Shown in pieces: positions 9,428-18,076 of a DNA stretch of 64,000 nt. The position numbers were made by a program, and so were the translations under genes. The stretch is from contig NZ_CP016020.1 in the NCBI RefSeq assembly GCF_001889165.1, positions 3,632,501 through 3,696,500 on the forward strand. Direction: 5' to 3'. The notes beneath the pieces were generated by a model. The model had not been told where the DNA came from, did not search any database, and was given only the letters and a program-made list of their open reading frames with translations. Source of the DNA: Bacillus weihaiensis. GTDB lineage: Bacteria > Bacillota > Bacilli > Bacillales > Bacillaceae. Numbering within the stretch: position 1 is the first letter of the stretch; each line of letters begins with the position of its first letter.

Positions 9428-9489
9428 TATTTCTACTCCTTTCAACATGCTTATCCATAGTCTTTTCAAGTATGTTTTTGTTTATCCAA

Positions 9490-10095
9490 TTATTTTTTGC
9501 TTAATGCTTCAAAGCGTTTTGAAACAGGTCCATTGAATAATTGGATGATGGGACCGATTAAAAAGGTGATGATGATGGTACCTACTCCAATTGGTCCGCT
9601 TAGAAGAAAGGCTAAAAGTAAGGCAAATAGCTCGGTAATTGTTTTGGCAACCATTAAATTCATATGAAAGCGTTCATGAAGGGATAGCATGAGCTGATCG
9701 ATCGGATTAGCCGGAAATGTAGATTGTAAGTAAAGGGAAACACCAAATGCAATCAACAGGATTCCACCCACAAGCGCCAGAATCTGAGGGCCAAGTGTGT
9801 TAAATTCAATGTTTCGTAGAACAAAAATCATCCAGAAATCAACACTAAATCCGATTAGAAATAACGTCATTAATGCTAGAAATTTTGGTTTTGCATGTTG
9901 AATAAGTGCATTTACAAAGATCAGTATGATACCGACAATAATGACCCAGCTTCCAACTGTGAAGCCGATTGTTATTGAAAGTCCTACGTTTAAGGCATCC
10001 CAAGCTCCTGCCCCTAAGTCTGCCTTAATCGTCAATACAACACCTAGCCCGATTAAGATAAGTCCAATTGTGTAAAAGCTAATTTTTGTTTTCAT
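9490..10095 (-). CDS. YczE/YyaS/YitT-type integral membrane protein
   Basis: The 201-residue protein is almost entirely hydrophobic with about five to six membrane helices. It carries the family pattern IKADLGAGAWDALNVGLS near the N terminus and NPIDQLMLSL in the second half. These proteins are of unknown function; the family includes B. subtilis YczE. AAGGGGAAATG precedes the start. It is transcribed towards yfkD and divergently from the small RNA unit at 10141-10300. Confidence 0.8.
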   Translation of the reverse strand: MKTKISFYTIGLILIGLGVVLTIKADLGAGAWDALNVGLSITIGFTVGSWVIIVGIILIFVNALIQHAKPKFLALMTLFLIGFSVDFWMIFVLRNIEFNTLGPQILALVGGILLIAFGVSLYLQSTFPANPIDQLMLSLHERFHMNLMVAKTITELFALLLAFLLSGPIGVGTIIITFLIGPIIQLFNGPVSKRFEALSKK

Positions 10096-10140
10096 TCTTC
10101 ATTTCCCCTTTACTAGCTGTGCGAAAATTCTAACAGATTA

Positions 10141-10169
10141 TTTACAGTGATTCTCGTTTAGGGTATAAT
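10141..10169 (+). promoter_or_regulatory. Sigma-A promoter of the small RNA unit
   Basis: TTTACA (10141-10146) and TATAAT (10164-10169) are separated by exactly 17 bases, one mismatch from full consensus. It is one of the best sigma-A promoters in the window, yet no open frame follows. Confidence 0.85.
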
Positions 10170-10175
10170 AAACCT

Positions 10176-10300
10176 ATACAAAAGAGTGTCTCTAGATGTA
10201 GGTAGCATTATTTTGTAAACGTTACCAATATCTGTAGTTTTACTGTTTCGTCCTACACATAGATAAGACTCTGTGCCCCTAGCACAGAGTCGTTTTTTTT
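10176..10300 (+). ncRNA. Predicted structured small RNA (about 125 nt) convergent to chaA
   Basis: The unit starts at the promoter at 10141-10169 and ends at a strong rho-independent terminator (ACTCTGTGC with GCACAGAGT, then T8 at 10293-10300). It has no useful open frame. Two foldings compete. In one, GGTAGC (10201-10206) pairs with GTTACC (10221-10226), extended by AGAT/ATCT. In the other, TCTA-TGTAGG (10191-10202) pairs with CCTACA-TAGA (10252-10263), and this longer helix can run into the 5' arm of the terminator. The terminator loop holds CCCCT, which could pair with a ribosome binding site. I do not recognise the RNA family. Readthrough would be antisense to chaA. Confidence 0.65.
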
Positions 10301-10313
10301 GTACGTTCATTCT

Positions 10314-11369
10314 TTATAGTAAGTAAAAGCCTATTCCCATAATAACATAGGCAGCTAGCAAAGTGGCACCTTCAAACCAGTTTGTGTCTCCGTCATTTGT
10401 GATGGAGATGGTAAGGAGGACTGCTGTTGCCATTGAAATTAGTTCTGGTAATGTAAAAACAAGCGGCATTTTCTGATCGAAAAATAATGAGAGTAAAACA
10501 AGTACTGGTGCAACAAACATCGCAACTTGTAATGTGGAGCCTACGGCTATCTCGACCGCGATGTTCATTTTATTTTTATAGGCCATGATGATGGCTGAAG
10601 CATGCTCTGCAGCATTTCCTACGATCGCAACGATAATGACCCCAATAAATAGTTCTGACCAGCCAAATTGTTCTCCGACTACTTCAAACGTATGAACAAG
10701 ATTTTCTGACACGTACGCAACAGCTGCCGTTGATAATAGTAAAATCGTGATTGCTTTTCCTTTTGACCATTCTGGTTCTTCATGCTCTTCTACTACATCT
10801 GATTTCTGCTGATATACTCCGCGATGTGTGACAAGTCTAAAGAATAATGCTGCCAAGTAAAGCACGATTAAGATGATAGAGATTCCCACACTAAGTGATA
10901 ATGTTTTTGCTTCGTTCATTTCCATTGAGAATACTTCCGGAATAACGAAAGCGACAATTACTGAGAACATTAGTAGACCTGAGTTATGGCGCGCGTCGTA
11001 CACATTAAATTCCTGACGCTTAAACTTTAATCCTCCAATGAAAAAGCTAAGACCTGCGACAAGTAAGAGGTTCCCTATAACAGATCCTGTAAGCGAAGCA
11101 AGTACCACTCCTACTAAGCCTGCCTTTAAAGCAAAAATTGAAATAATCAGCTCAACTGCGTTACCAAATGTCGCATTAAGGAGACCACCAATTCGTGGAC
11201 CTGCGACTATTGCAAGACTCTCAGTTGCTCTCCCCATAAACCCAGCTAATGCAATAATGGTTAAGCAATAAATAATAAACATTAGGGTTGAAGACCAATG
11301 AAGAATGCTCCCTACTACGGAAAGCGGCACTCCAATCATGACCATGAGTGTAAATAAACGATTGACCAA
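10314..11369 (-). CDS. chaA: Calcium/proton antiporter (CAX family)
   Basis: I choose the TTG at 11369, because AAGGTGA lies 5 bases upstream; this gives 351 residues, the length of B. subtilis ChaA/YfkE. The protein exports calcium in exchange for protons. It has about eleven membrane helices and the two CAX repeats with acidic signature segments: GGLLNATFGNAVELIIS in the N-terminal half and VAIVGNAAEHASAIIMA in the C-terminal half. A short acidic loop (VVEEHEEPEW) separates the halves. Its 3' end faces the small RNA terminator. Confidence 0.92.
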   Translation of the reverse strand: MVNRLFTLMVMIGVPLSVVGSILHWSSTLMFIIYCLTIIALAGFMGRATESLAIVAGPRIGGLLNATFGNAVELIISIFALKAGLVGVVLASLTGSVIGNLLLVAGLSFFIGGLKFKRQEFNVYDARHNSGLLMFSVIVAFVIPEVFSMEMNEAKTLSLSVGISIILIVLYLAALFFRLVTHRGVYQQKSDVVEEHEEPEWSKGKAITILLLSTAAVAYVSENLVHTFEVVGEQFGWSELFIGVIIVAIVGNAAEHASAIIMAYKNKMNIAVEIAVGSTLQVAMFVAPVLVLLSLFFDQKMPLVFTLPELISMATAVLLTISITNDGDTNWFEGATLLAAYVIMGIGFYLL

Positions 11370-11490
11370 TTGTATCACCTTATTTTCCAATGGATTAGTA
11401 AGTAGACCCTATTTTGTATTATAATCCTTTCATTTAAGTGAGGAAAGTTTATCCTTTTTTAATTTCTTTATGGGGAACGTATGATTTTAG

Positions 11491-11517
11491 GTTTTTATCC
11501 CACATTAATAAGGGTAC
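11491..11517 (+). promoter_or_regulatory. Sigma-B-like promoter before the general-stress gene
   Basis: GTTTTT (11491-11496) and GGGTAC (11512-11517) with a 15-base spacer fit the general-stress sigma-B pattern GTTTaa-N12-15-GGGwAw with a few mismatches. The position about 60 bases before the start codon suits the gene's family. Confidence 0.6.
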
Positions 11518-11577
11518 GTATTACTATACATACGCTTATCTAGCGTACACTTAAACCATAGAAAAGGAGTTTTCTCT

Positions 11578-11994
11578 ATGAGCGACTTAAAAGAAAAATT
11601 ACTACACGTTGTGGAAAATCATAAGGTAGGTACTTTAGCAACAATTAGACAAAACAAGCCTTTTTCACGTTTTATGATGATTTTTAATGATGAGCTTGTG
11701 TTATATACGGCGACAAACCGTGAGACACATAAAGTTGAGGATATTGAGGCAAATCCTAATGTTCACGTGCTTTTAGGAAACGAGAGTAAAAGCTGGGACG
11801 AGCCCTATGTGGAAGTAGAGGGAACTGTAGCTGTTGAGGAATCCAAGGAATTAAAAGAAAAATTCTGGAACGATCACCTCAAAAACTGGATTCCAAGTGC
11901 AGATGATCCAAACTACCTGCTTCTAAAAATCACGCCAAGCGCGTACCGATACTTTGAGAAATCCTCAAGTGAAGCAGAAACCTACACATTTTAA
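11578..11994 (+). CDS. Pyridoxamine 5'-phosphate oxidase-like general stress protein (GSP26/YdaG family)
   Basis: The 138-residue protein is a single split-barrel flavin-binding-type domain. It has the N-terminal GTLATIRQNKPFSRFM strand pair, LVLYTATNRETHKVEDIEANP in the middle, and a C-terminal LLKITPSAYRYFE. B. subtilis YdaG, the closest family I know, belongs to the sigma-B general stress regulon; the enzymatic activity of these proteins is not settled. AAAAGGAG precedes the ATG and a sigma-B-like promoter lies upstream. It ends at a 41-base palindrome that separates it from the convergent OsmC gene. Confidence 0.82.
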   Translation: MSDLKEKLLHVVENHKVGTLATIRQNKPFSRFMMIFNDELVLYTATNRETHKVEDIEANPNVHVLLGNESKSWDEPYVEVEGTVAVEESKELKEKFWNDHLKNWIPSADDPNYLLLKITPSAYRYFEKSSSEAETYTF

Positions 11995-12011
11995 GGGGCC
12001 AGTCCCTCATC

Positions 12012-12052
12012 ACGTTAAAGGAGCGGGGGCCTGGCCCCCGCTCCTTTAACGT
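12012..12052. repeat. Perfect 41-base palindrome with GGGGGCC-T-GGCCCCC centre
   Basis: A 20-base arm beginning ACGTTAAAGGAGCGGGGG is repeated as its exact complement around a single central T. It lies between the convergent stress and OsmC genes and could act as a terminator. It shares the GCCTGGCCCCC string with the palindrome at 21021-21064. Confidence 0.9.
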
Positions 12053-12083
12053 ATTAAAACATATTTCTCTTTCCCCAACACCC

Positions 12084-12467
12084 TTACACTAGCTCGAAGG
12101 TTTCTTCTATTTCAATACTACCTTTTACGGATTGTGCCATTGGACAGTTTTTGCTGGCAAGCTCGATGGATTGCTTAATTTTGTTTTCGTTGAGGTTTTC
12201 CCCTTTTATACGATAATGAATATAGATTTTCTCGATTCGATTTGCTTCCTCTTCAATCCGATCAACTTTCGTGTCAATCGTCATATCTTCAATTTGAATT
12301 CTCTTCTTTTCTAGTATCTTACGGAGTACACCACCACTGCATACTGCAATGGAAGCCACCATTAGTTGGAAAGGTCTGAAGCCGTATGCTTCATCTCCTG
12401 CTACATGAAGTTCTCCATATTCTGTCGTTGTCGTAAATCCCACATCTTTTTTCATCTTAAATTCCAT
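12084..12467 (-). CDS. OsmC family protein (peroxiredoxin-like)
   Basis: The 127-residue protein belongs to the OsmC/Ohr fold. The first conserved Cys is in VASIAVCSGGVLRKIL (about residue 38) and the second in ASKNCPMAQSV near residue 109, the pair used to reduce organic peroxides. Helix and strand order fits the short YhfA-like branch; I cannot tell its substrate. AGAGGTGTG precedes the ATG. It is convergent to the stress gene. Confidence 0.87.
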   Translation of the reverse strand: MEFKMKKDVGFTTTTEYGELHVAGDEAYGFRPFQLMVASIAVCSGGVLRKILEKKRIQIEDMTIDTKVDRIEEEANRIEKIYIHYRIKGENLNENKIKQSIELASKNCPMAQSVKGSIEIEETFELV

Positions 12468-12720
12468 GATGTCACACCTCTTGTTTTTTAACGATATTGT
12501 AACGCAAAAAGGTAACGATAGGGAAGTTTGATGAATTCCCCCTTGTTAAAACACCCAATTCATACTAAAGTTATACAGGGTATATGGCGGATCGTATAAG
12601 AATAAAAGAATAAAAAGGATAGCGTGGACTTAGTTACAATAGCCAAACTCTCCTTCCTTTCATCCTATCCTCCACCAGATTTCATACCCATACCTTTAGG
12701 AAGAAATTCGAGGGATACAC

Positions 12721-13920
12721 ATGAAAATAAACATTACGAAACAACAAGCAAGGTTTTGGATTTTAGTCTCAATTGTCGGTATATCAGGCTTTAGCCAAGG
12801 TATGCTTTTACCGCTTATTGCTGTGATATTTGAAAACAGTGGCGTGTCCTCTGATCTAAATGGACTGAACGCTACTGCTATGTATATAGGCATTTTACTA
12901 ATCTCACCTTTTATGGAGCAGCCCTTAAGGAAGTTCGGCTACAAACCGGTCATTATTATTGGCGGTTTACTTGTCGCCCTTTCTCTAGGACTATTTCCCC
13001 TTTGGAAATCCTTTTGGTTTTGGTTCATTCTTCGACTTTTCATTGGAATTGGTGATCATGCCCTTCATTTCGGAGCCCAAACTTGGATTACAAGCTTTTC
13101 ACCTGAGAATAAGCGTGGACGGAACATTTCTCTCTATGGATTGTTTTTCGGAATTGGTTTTGCCGTTGGTCCATTACTCACACCATTAGTCAAAATAAAT
13201 GAATCCCTACCTTTTATTCTTTCTTCTGTTCTTTGTTTTATTGGTTGGCTCTTTTTGTTCCTACTCAAAAACGACTATCCAGAACAAACACTTGAAGTAA
13301 ATTCTATACGAGAAACGTTTAAACGATTTCGTCGGGCATGGGCATATGGCTGGGTCGCATTCCTTCCCCCATTAGGCTATGGATTTTTAGAAGCATCATT
13401 AAATGGCAGCTTTCCGGTCTACGGGCTTCGTATCAACCTAACTGTGACAACAATTTCTATCCTCCTCTTTGCTTTTGCTATTGGAGGGATTGTTTTCCAG
13501 CTACCATTAGGAATCCTTAGTGATAAGCTCGGTAGAAGAAATGTGCTCTTGACCATTCTGTTTCTTGGCTTTTTAAGCTTTACGATCGCAAGCTTCCTTG
13601 AGCATACAGTAATCGGTTTAACAATTAGTTTGTTTTTTGCAGGCATGCTAGTGGGCTCTACTTTTTCACTTGGTATTAGCTACATGACCGATCTTATGCC
13701 ACGGAACCTACTCCCAACCGGGAATTTATTATGTGGTGTAGCATTTAGTGTCGGAAGCTTAGCTGGTCCATATTTAGGCGGGCTTTTTATCGAATATATC
13801 CAAAATGTAAGCTACTTTCTTATCATTAGCATCATGCTATTATTCTTGTTCCTCACGCTTTTCTTTTATAAACCACAGACCTTTACTGAATTCAAAAAAG
13901 ATACAGCAAGCCTTCAGTAA
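12721..13920 (+). CDS. yfkF: Major facilitator superfamily transporter
   Basis: The 399-residue protein has twelve predicted membrane helices. Its loop 2-3 region is unusual (EQPLRKFGYKPV), and a second-half GILSDKLGRRNVL matches the MFS signature between helices 8 and 9. It is probably a drug or metabolite exporter of the DHA1 type; the substrate is unknown. GAGGGA before the ATG supports the start. Position between chaA and yfkH matches B. subtilis yfkF. A hairpin with 5-base paired blocks (13963-13992) follows the stop. Confidence 0.82.
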   Translation: MKINITKQQARFWILVSIVGISGFSQGMLLPLIAVIFENSGVSSDLNGLNATAMYIGILLISPFMEQPLRKFGYKPVIIIGGLLVALSLGLFPLWKSFWFWFILRLFIGIGDHALHFGAQTWITSFSPENKRGRNISLYGLFFGIGFAVGPLLTPLVKINESLPFILSSVLCFIGWLFLFLLKNDYPEQTLEVNSIRETFKRFRRAWAYGWVAFLPPLGYGFLEASLNGSFPVYGLRINLTVTTISILLFAFAIGGIVFQLPLGILSDKLGRRNVLLTILFLGFLSFTIASFLEHTVIGLTISLFFAGMLVGSTFSLGISYMTDLMPRNLLPTGNLLCGVAFSVGSLAGPYLGGLFIEYIQNVSYFLIISIMLLFLFLTLFFYKPQTFTEFKKDTASLQ

Positions 13921-14553
13921 AAAAACAGCACGCTAACAACCACTCGGTACCCAGGTAAAGGGTCGGAATGATTTAGATCCGATCCCTTTCTTCCATCGAG
14001 TTTTAAACGATTATCTCGGAAATTTTGTAGACGTAGTAACTAATTAGTTGCTGCGTTTTTTAAAATGAAATGAGCTATTTCGTAAGCAGGGGTGCATTTT
14101 ATAAGGCTATTTACGCATCGATTGTTGCATCCAAAGTGTCGGATTTTCCCACTAGGTACAAGGTTCTTCTTCTGACTGTAAGGGCATGTAGCCTATCTTT
14201 AAAATAACTACTAACTAGCAACAAAGTTAAGAAAAGAGCTTTTTATAAACACTTTAATTTTTCTTCAAACGAGTAATTTTTTTCAAGCTGCAGGAATAAA
14301 TGAAATAACAAAGAATTACATATTATGGATGTTTTTTTCAAGGAGGGATAATGGTGCGATCATGCATACTATTATATTAGGTTCTCTGTCTGTAAAGAGA
14401 GTCGCTCTGTTAGATGTGAATGACGACATTATTCTTTTTACATACATAAAAAACAGCAACAAGTCCTAAGAAAAGAGCAGAGCCTTTCTTTAAGAAGGGG
14501 AAATGTTCTTAAAAGGCCGCATTTGAAAAACATATCTAAAGGAGGGTGAAAAC
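13921..14553. other. Gene-poor stretch downstream of yfkF
   Basis: I find no convincing gene in these 633 bases. A palindrome centred on AACTAATTAGTT and followed by six T (about 14028-14063) looks like a terminator on the plus strand. Two copies of a short motif, AACAAAGTTAAGAAAAGAGC-like (about 14217 and 14456), occur here. A ribosome-binding-like AGGAGGG at 14341 is followed only by very short frames. Confidence 0.5.
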
Positions 14554-14862
14554 ATGCAAGAAACTCCATCTGGTAAACAAGTAGGAGCAGGAAGTTTATC
14601 ATTAGTCCTTAGCATCATAACTATCATTTATATGCATTTTACTATTAAAGGAAAAAAAGTAGGGGAGATCCTAGTAGATCTATACCATATACCTGTTCCT
14701 TATTATGTTATTGGCCTATTACTCTTCATGATTGCTATTAGTATTGGTATAAGATTCAAAACCCATAAATTTTCAAAAGTAGGTCTTGTGATATCCCAGC
14801 TTTTTATCGGAATGTATCTTCTCTTTTTTGTCTTAGGGTTTATACAGCAGTTTTTTTTCTAA
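14554..14862 (+). CDS. Small integral membrane protein, unknown function
   Basis: The 102-residue protein starts after a strong AAAGGAGGGTG site. It has three predicted helices (about residues 12-30, 50-65 and 80-100), with a basic segment RFKTHKFSK between the last two. I do not recognise the family. It stands alone, with a gene-poor region upstream. Confidence 0.65.
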   Translation: MQETPSGKQVGAGSLSLVLSIITIIYMHFTIKGKKVGEILVDLYHIPVPYYVIGLLLFMIAISIGIRFKTHKFSKVGLVISQLFIGMYLLFFVLGFIQQFFF

Positions 14863-15046
14863 GCCCCTTTTAAAGCCTAACGTGATTGTTGATTTTCGTG
14901 ACAGGCATCTTGCTTCCTGCAGGCTGTCTAGTTGATCCTCGACGGCACTCACATGTGCAGTGTCATTCACTCAATCAACGTAACGTACTGTAACATAAAG
15001 CAAAGCGAGTCCAAAGAACCTCCCATTAAAATTCATTTATTCATTA

Positions 15047-15796
15047 TCAATACCCGTATTCATTAAAAGCTTCTTCCGTACCATTAAAAACATTTACATC
15101 GATAAATTTTTCAACACCGTTGTAACCCTCTAAACGTTCGCGGTCGGTGTACTGCCAAAATGTCCAAGGTCTATTATCTGATAATGCAGGTTTTGTGTAG
15201 ACATCTCTTATCCAAATATCGCATTCCTCAAAGCTATTTTCTATATACAAGTCATATGCCTTTTTTGTTGTGTAAAGAATGACCCTCTTTCCGTAATGCT
15301 CCTCAAGGATATTGACCATTATTTGAAGCTCCTTCTCTACGTGACTACGTTCTGGAGGATTTTTTTCTTTATCACCATAGAACTCAACATCAATGACTGG
15401 TGGTAAGGCTTGCTTCATAATCGGCACTGTTTTTATAAAATTCTCGGCTTGTGTTTTCCCCTCGCTATCATAGCTAAAAAAATGATAGGCACCAATCCGA
15501 AGTGACGTATTTGCTGCATCTTCCCAATTTTTCTTAAAATATTGATCGACAAATGTGCTACCTTCAGTCGCTTTAATAAAAGCAAATTGAATGTTTTGGC
15601 TTTCAAACTCTTGCCATTCGATTTCGCCTTGATAAGACGAAACATCAATGCCTTTCACAGGATATGACTTAGCTGCAAAAGAATTAGGAATGATGAACCC
15701 TTGATACCATAAGAAACCTACAATTAATAAGACCATCATGAGAAATACAATGGAAAATCCGACTCGCTTTTGTATTGTCTTCTTCATCTTCCTCAC
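15047..15796 (-). CDS. Membrane-anchored GH25 lysozyme-like muramidase
   Basis: The product has an N-terminal membrane anchor (about residues 12-32) and a glycoside hydrolase family 25 domain that would cleave peptidoglycan between MurNAc and GlcNAc. The domain begins KGIDVSSYQGEIEW, contains FAFIKATEGSTF, GAYHFFSY and the catalytic-type PPVIDVEF, and ends near WTFWQYTDR. I prefer the GTG at 15796, with AAGGAAG 6 bases upstream. The first ATG (15823) overlaps a TATAAT that looks like the promoter. The final INVNVFNG-like motif (FIDVNVFNG) is typical of the family. Confidence 0.85.
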   Translation of the reverse strand: MRKMKKTIQKRVGFSIVFLMMVLLIVGFLWYQGFIIPNSFAAKSYPVKGIDVSSYQGEIEWQEFESQNIQFAFIKATEGSTFVDQYFKKNWEDAANTSLRIGAYHFFSYDSEGKTQAENFIKTVPIMKQALPPVIDVEFYGDKEKNPPERSHVEKELQIMVNILEEHYGKRVILYTTKKAYDLYIENSFEECDIWIRDVYTKPALSDNRPWTFWQYTDRERLEGYNGVEKFIDVNVFNGTEEAFNEYGY

Positions 15797-15950
15797 ACCA
15801 AACTTCCTTTTTTTACTAATCATTATAGCTTATCCCAACAAATTTTCTGAAAAAACTTTTAAAAATGATTGAACATTTTATTTTATCTGTTATATAATAG
15901 AATTAACAAAAATAAACTGTATCATAACAAACAAAAGGGAGATGGAAACG

Positions 15951-16100
15951 ATGATGAACAGACAAGAACGCAGGAATATGATTGAATTTATTGAAAGAAT
16001 GAAGGATATTGATAAAAGCTCTTTTCTTTATATGACAGATGCGGATATTGAGCATATTTACAGCACAATTTATAATCATTACATTGAACATGCAGAATGA
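15951..16100 (+). CDS. BH0509 family protein (49 aa)
   Basis: The ATG at 15951 follows AAAGGGAGATGG. The peptide begins MMNRQERRNMIEFIERMKDI, then has FLYMTDADIEHIYSTIYNHY, the pattern of the very short BH0509 family found in Bacillaceae. Function is unknown. It is divergent from the GH25 gene and ends at a strong hairpin. Confidence 0.75.
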   Translation: MMNRQERRNMIEFIERMKDIDKSSFLYMTDADIEHIYSTIYNHYIEHAE

Positions 16101-16109
16101 AACAATGAA

Positions 16110-16145
16110 AAAGGCTGACTAGGGAACGTCCACTAGTCAGCCTTT
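16110..16145. terminator. Bidirectional terminator after the BH0509 gene
   Basis: AAAGGCTGACTAG pairs perfectly with its complement around a 9-base loop and is followed by T residues on the plus strand. The next gene on the minus strand also ends here. Confidence 0.85.
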
Positions 16146-16151
16146 TATCAC

Positions 16152-16259
16152 TTAATGATAGCCATTTTGTCCGTTTGCGCTACCACTTGTTTTATGTTTT
16201 GGTTTTTGATTAGCATTTTGCTTGTTATGACTGCCACCTTTTTTTGTATGCTTTGCCAT
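16152..16259 (-). CDS. Short basic protein, probably forespore-expressed (35 aa)
   Basis: ATG at 16259 is preceded by GAGGGGA. The peptide begins MAKHTKKGGSHNKQNANQKP and ends GQNGYH; it is rich in Lys, His, Asn and Gln with no hydrophobic core, like minor small acid-soluble spore proteins, although I cannot assign a named family. The promoter at 16290-16318 has a sigma-G/sigma-F form, which supports expression in the forespore. Confidence 0.7.
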   Translation of the reverse strand: MAKHTKKGGSHNKQNANQKPKHKTSGSANGQNGYH

Positions 16260-16289
16260 CTTAAAATCCCCTCTTTCCTCTGTAATGTG

Positions 16290-16318
16290 AAGAATGAACT
16301 CTTCATGTATTACTATTC
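16290..16318 (-). promoter_or_regulatory. Forespore (sigma-G/sigma-F-like) promoter
   Basis: On the minus strand GAATA and CATTCTT are separated by 17 bases, matching the GHATR and CATTHTA pattern at all but one position. It lies about 30 bases before the short basic gene at 16259. Confidence 0.55.
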
Positions 16319-16362
16319 CTCTTGAGGGTGCTTGTTATAAGGCTCAACATTTGGTAACAGGG

Positions 16363-17184
16363 CTAGGCTGCTTTCCTTCTTTTATATAACAAGGCATTTA
16401 GCTCTCCACCTAAGATAATAATCATCCCAGAAAGATACAGCCAAATCATTAGGACAATAATTCCACCGATACTTCCGTAGGTTGCACTGTAGTTCGCAAA
16501 GTTCCCGACATAATAGGAAAAAGCCAAAGAAGCAACGATCCAACCTATTGTGGCTGCTATCGCACCGGGTAGTCCGTCCTTTATATGTAGTCGTTTGTTC
16601 GGTGCTACAAAATAAAGGGCTGTAAAAACAATAAACAATATTGCTCCACTTACGAGCCAGCGCAATGTATTCCAGATCGTTAAGAATTGCTCAGAAAAAC
16701 CAAAATTGGAGAATATAAAAAGACCAATTTCTCTACCGAACACGGGTAATAATAATGCAACAACAATGACAAATACCATCGCGATTGTTAGAATAATCGC
16801 CATTCCCCTTGCCACAATAAAGGATCTACTCTCCTCCACGTCATACGCTTTATTAAACGCACGGACAATTGCATTGATTCCATTTGAAGCAGACCAAAGT
16901 GTTGCGATAATCCCGAAGGATAGTAATCCACCATTTCGATTGTTTAAAATTTGCGCTAGTGTCTCATTAATAATGTCCATTGATTGTCCTGGTGCAAACT
17001 CTTCGATTGTACGTAACACATCTTCTTGAGAAATCGGTAAATATCCTAAAAGTGTAATCAAGAAGATGAGAAATGGAAATAAAGATAGGAGAAAAAAATA
17101 GGAAAGCTGAGCTGACAATCCTGGGACTTCATCATCTGTAAAGCGTTGTACTAATTCTTTCAAGAATGAACCTTCCTTCAGCAC
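16363..17184 (-). CDS. yfkH: YihY/BrkB family membrane protein
   Basis: The 273-residue protein has about six helices and the family motifs DDEVPGLSAQLSYFFLLSLFP near the N terminus, ATLWSASNGINAIVRAFNKAYD in the middle and GGIIVLMIWLYLSG near the end. YihY proteins were once called ribonuclease BN; that activity is now assigned elsewhere and their role is unclear. I prefer the GTG at 17184, because GAGG lies 8 bases upstream. It is the last gene of the yfkJ-yfkI-yfkH operon, with a 28-base gap after yfkI. Confidence 0.88.
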   Translation of the reverse strand: MLKEGSFLKELVQRFTDDEVPGLSAQLSYFFLLSLFPFLIFLITLLGYLPISQEDVLRTIEEFAPGQSMDIINETLAQILNNRNGGLLSFGIIATLWSASNGINAIVRAFNKAYDVEESRSFIVARGMAIILTIAMVFVIVVALLLPVFGREIGLFIFSNFGFSEQFLTIWNTLRWLVSGAILFIVFTALYFVAPNKRLHIKDGLPGAIAATIGWIVASLAFSYYVGNFANYSATYGSIGGIIVLMIWLYLSGMIIILGGELNALLYKRRKAA

Positions 17185-17212
17185 GATCATCACCTCATAC
17201 TTCCTTAAGATT

Positions 17213-17536
17213 TTAGTTGTTCTTCGTAAAATGCTCCTTCGTTTCTTGTAGCATTGTTACAATTTGCGGTGTTGCTTCTTTCAGCTCTTTCACTCGTTCA
17301 TTCACAAACGTGATATCATCTGATAACTCCTTTACGGAATCGGTCATGTGAGTGAACGTTTGTTTCACATCATTTGTTAAGTCTGAAGGATTTTTTGCAT
17401 ACTCCTTCACCTTGCTCGTTGCTTTTTTACCACATTGCATAACATCGTCTCTCGTTTGTTTGTCCAATAATGAAGCGGCCGCTCCGATAAGTGCACCAAT
17501 TACAATACCGCGCATGAATTTATTTTCCTTGTTCAT
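17213..17536 (-). CDS. yfkI: YtxH-domain general stress protein
   Basis: The 107-residue protein has a short hydrophobic, glycine-rich N-terminal segment (GIVIGALIGAAASLLD) followed by a long amphipathic helix with TRDDVM and VKELSDDITFVNERVKELK, the plan of YtxH-type proteins. AAAGGGGG precedes the ATG, which lies 4 bases after the yfkJ stop. The operon order and the sigma-B-like promoter upstream of yfkJ suggest stress induction. Confidence 0.82.
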   Translation of the reverse strand: MNKENKFMRGIVIGALIGAAASLLDKQTRDDVMQCGKKATSKVKEYAKNPSDLTNDVKQTFTHMTDSVKELSDDITFVNERVKELKEATPQIVTMLQETKEHFTKNN

Positions 17537-17540
17537 TTTC

Positions 17541-18026
17541 CTATTCCCCCTTTCCTTTCAAGTTATGCCTATGTTTGATTTCTTTTAACATGTTTTCACA
17601 AGCCTTCAACACCATGTCATATACCTCGTCAAATTGACCAGTGTAGTAAGGATCAGGAACATCTTTTACGGGAGAATCTTCTATGTAATCCAGAAGTCGA
17701 CGAATGGTACCTGTAGGCAAATCGCCTGCTAATTTTTTACTATTCCCTACATTTTCATGATCCATTCCAATGATATAATCAAATGCTGACAAATCCGATG
17801 GTTCCAGTTGTCGTGCTTTTTGACCTTCATATGAAATTTGATACTGATCTAAGATTGACCTAGTGCCCTCATGTGGCGGTTTCCCTATATGCCAATGGCC
17901 AGTACCAGCAGAATCCACTACTATATCATCTTGCAAGCCTTCCTGATTAATAAGATGTCTCATCACTGCCTCTGCCATTGGAGAGCGACAAATGTTACCT
18001 AAGCACACAAATAAAATACGTATCAT
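17541..18026 (-). CDS. yfkJ: Low-molecular-weight protein-tyrosine phosphatase
   Basis: The 161-residue enzyme removes phosphate from protein tyrosines. The P-loop FVCLGNICRSP gives the nucleophile Cys 8 and Arg 14. The general acid is the Asp of VPDPYYTG near residue 120, and GTGHWHIG carries the conserved loop. Length and order match B. subtilis YfkJ. It heads the yfkJ-yfkI-yfkH operon; GGAGG precedes the start. Confidence 0.93.
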   Translation of the reverse strand: MIRILFVCLGNICRSPMAEAVMRHLINQEGLQDDIVVDSAGTGHWHIGKPPHEGTRSILDQYQISYEGQKARQLEPSDLSAFDYIIGMDHENVGNSKKLAGDLPTGTIRRLLDYIEDSPVKDVPDPYYTGQFDEVYDMVLKACENMLKEIKHRHNLKGKGE

Positions 18027-18051
18027 CCGTTGATATCCTCCTTTTTATGAA

Positions 18052-18076
18052 TTACCCTTTTTTCTTTATTTCTAAC
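18052..18076 (-). promoter_or_regulatory. Sigma-B-like promoter of the yfkJIH operon
   Basis: On the minus strand GTTAGA and GGGTAA are separated by 13 bases, close to GTTTAA-N12-15-GGGwAw. It lies about 25 bases before the yfkJ start codon. Confidence 0.6.

Noticed and set aside
14351-14469. Tiny frames after AGGAGGG (10 codons at 14351; 35 codons at 14362)
   Set aside because: Spacing is poor for the longer one and neither resembles a known peptide; a leader peptide cannot be excluded.
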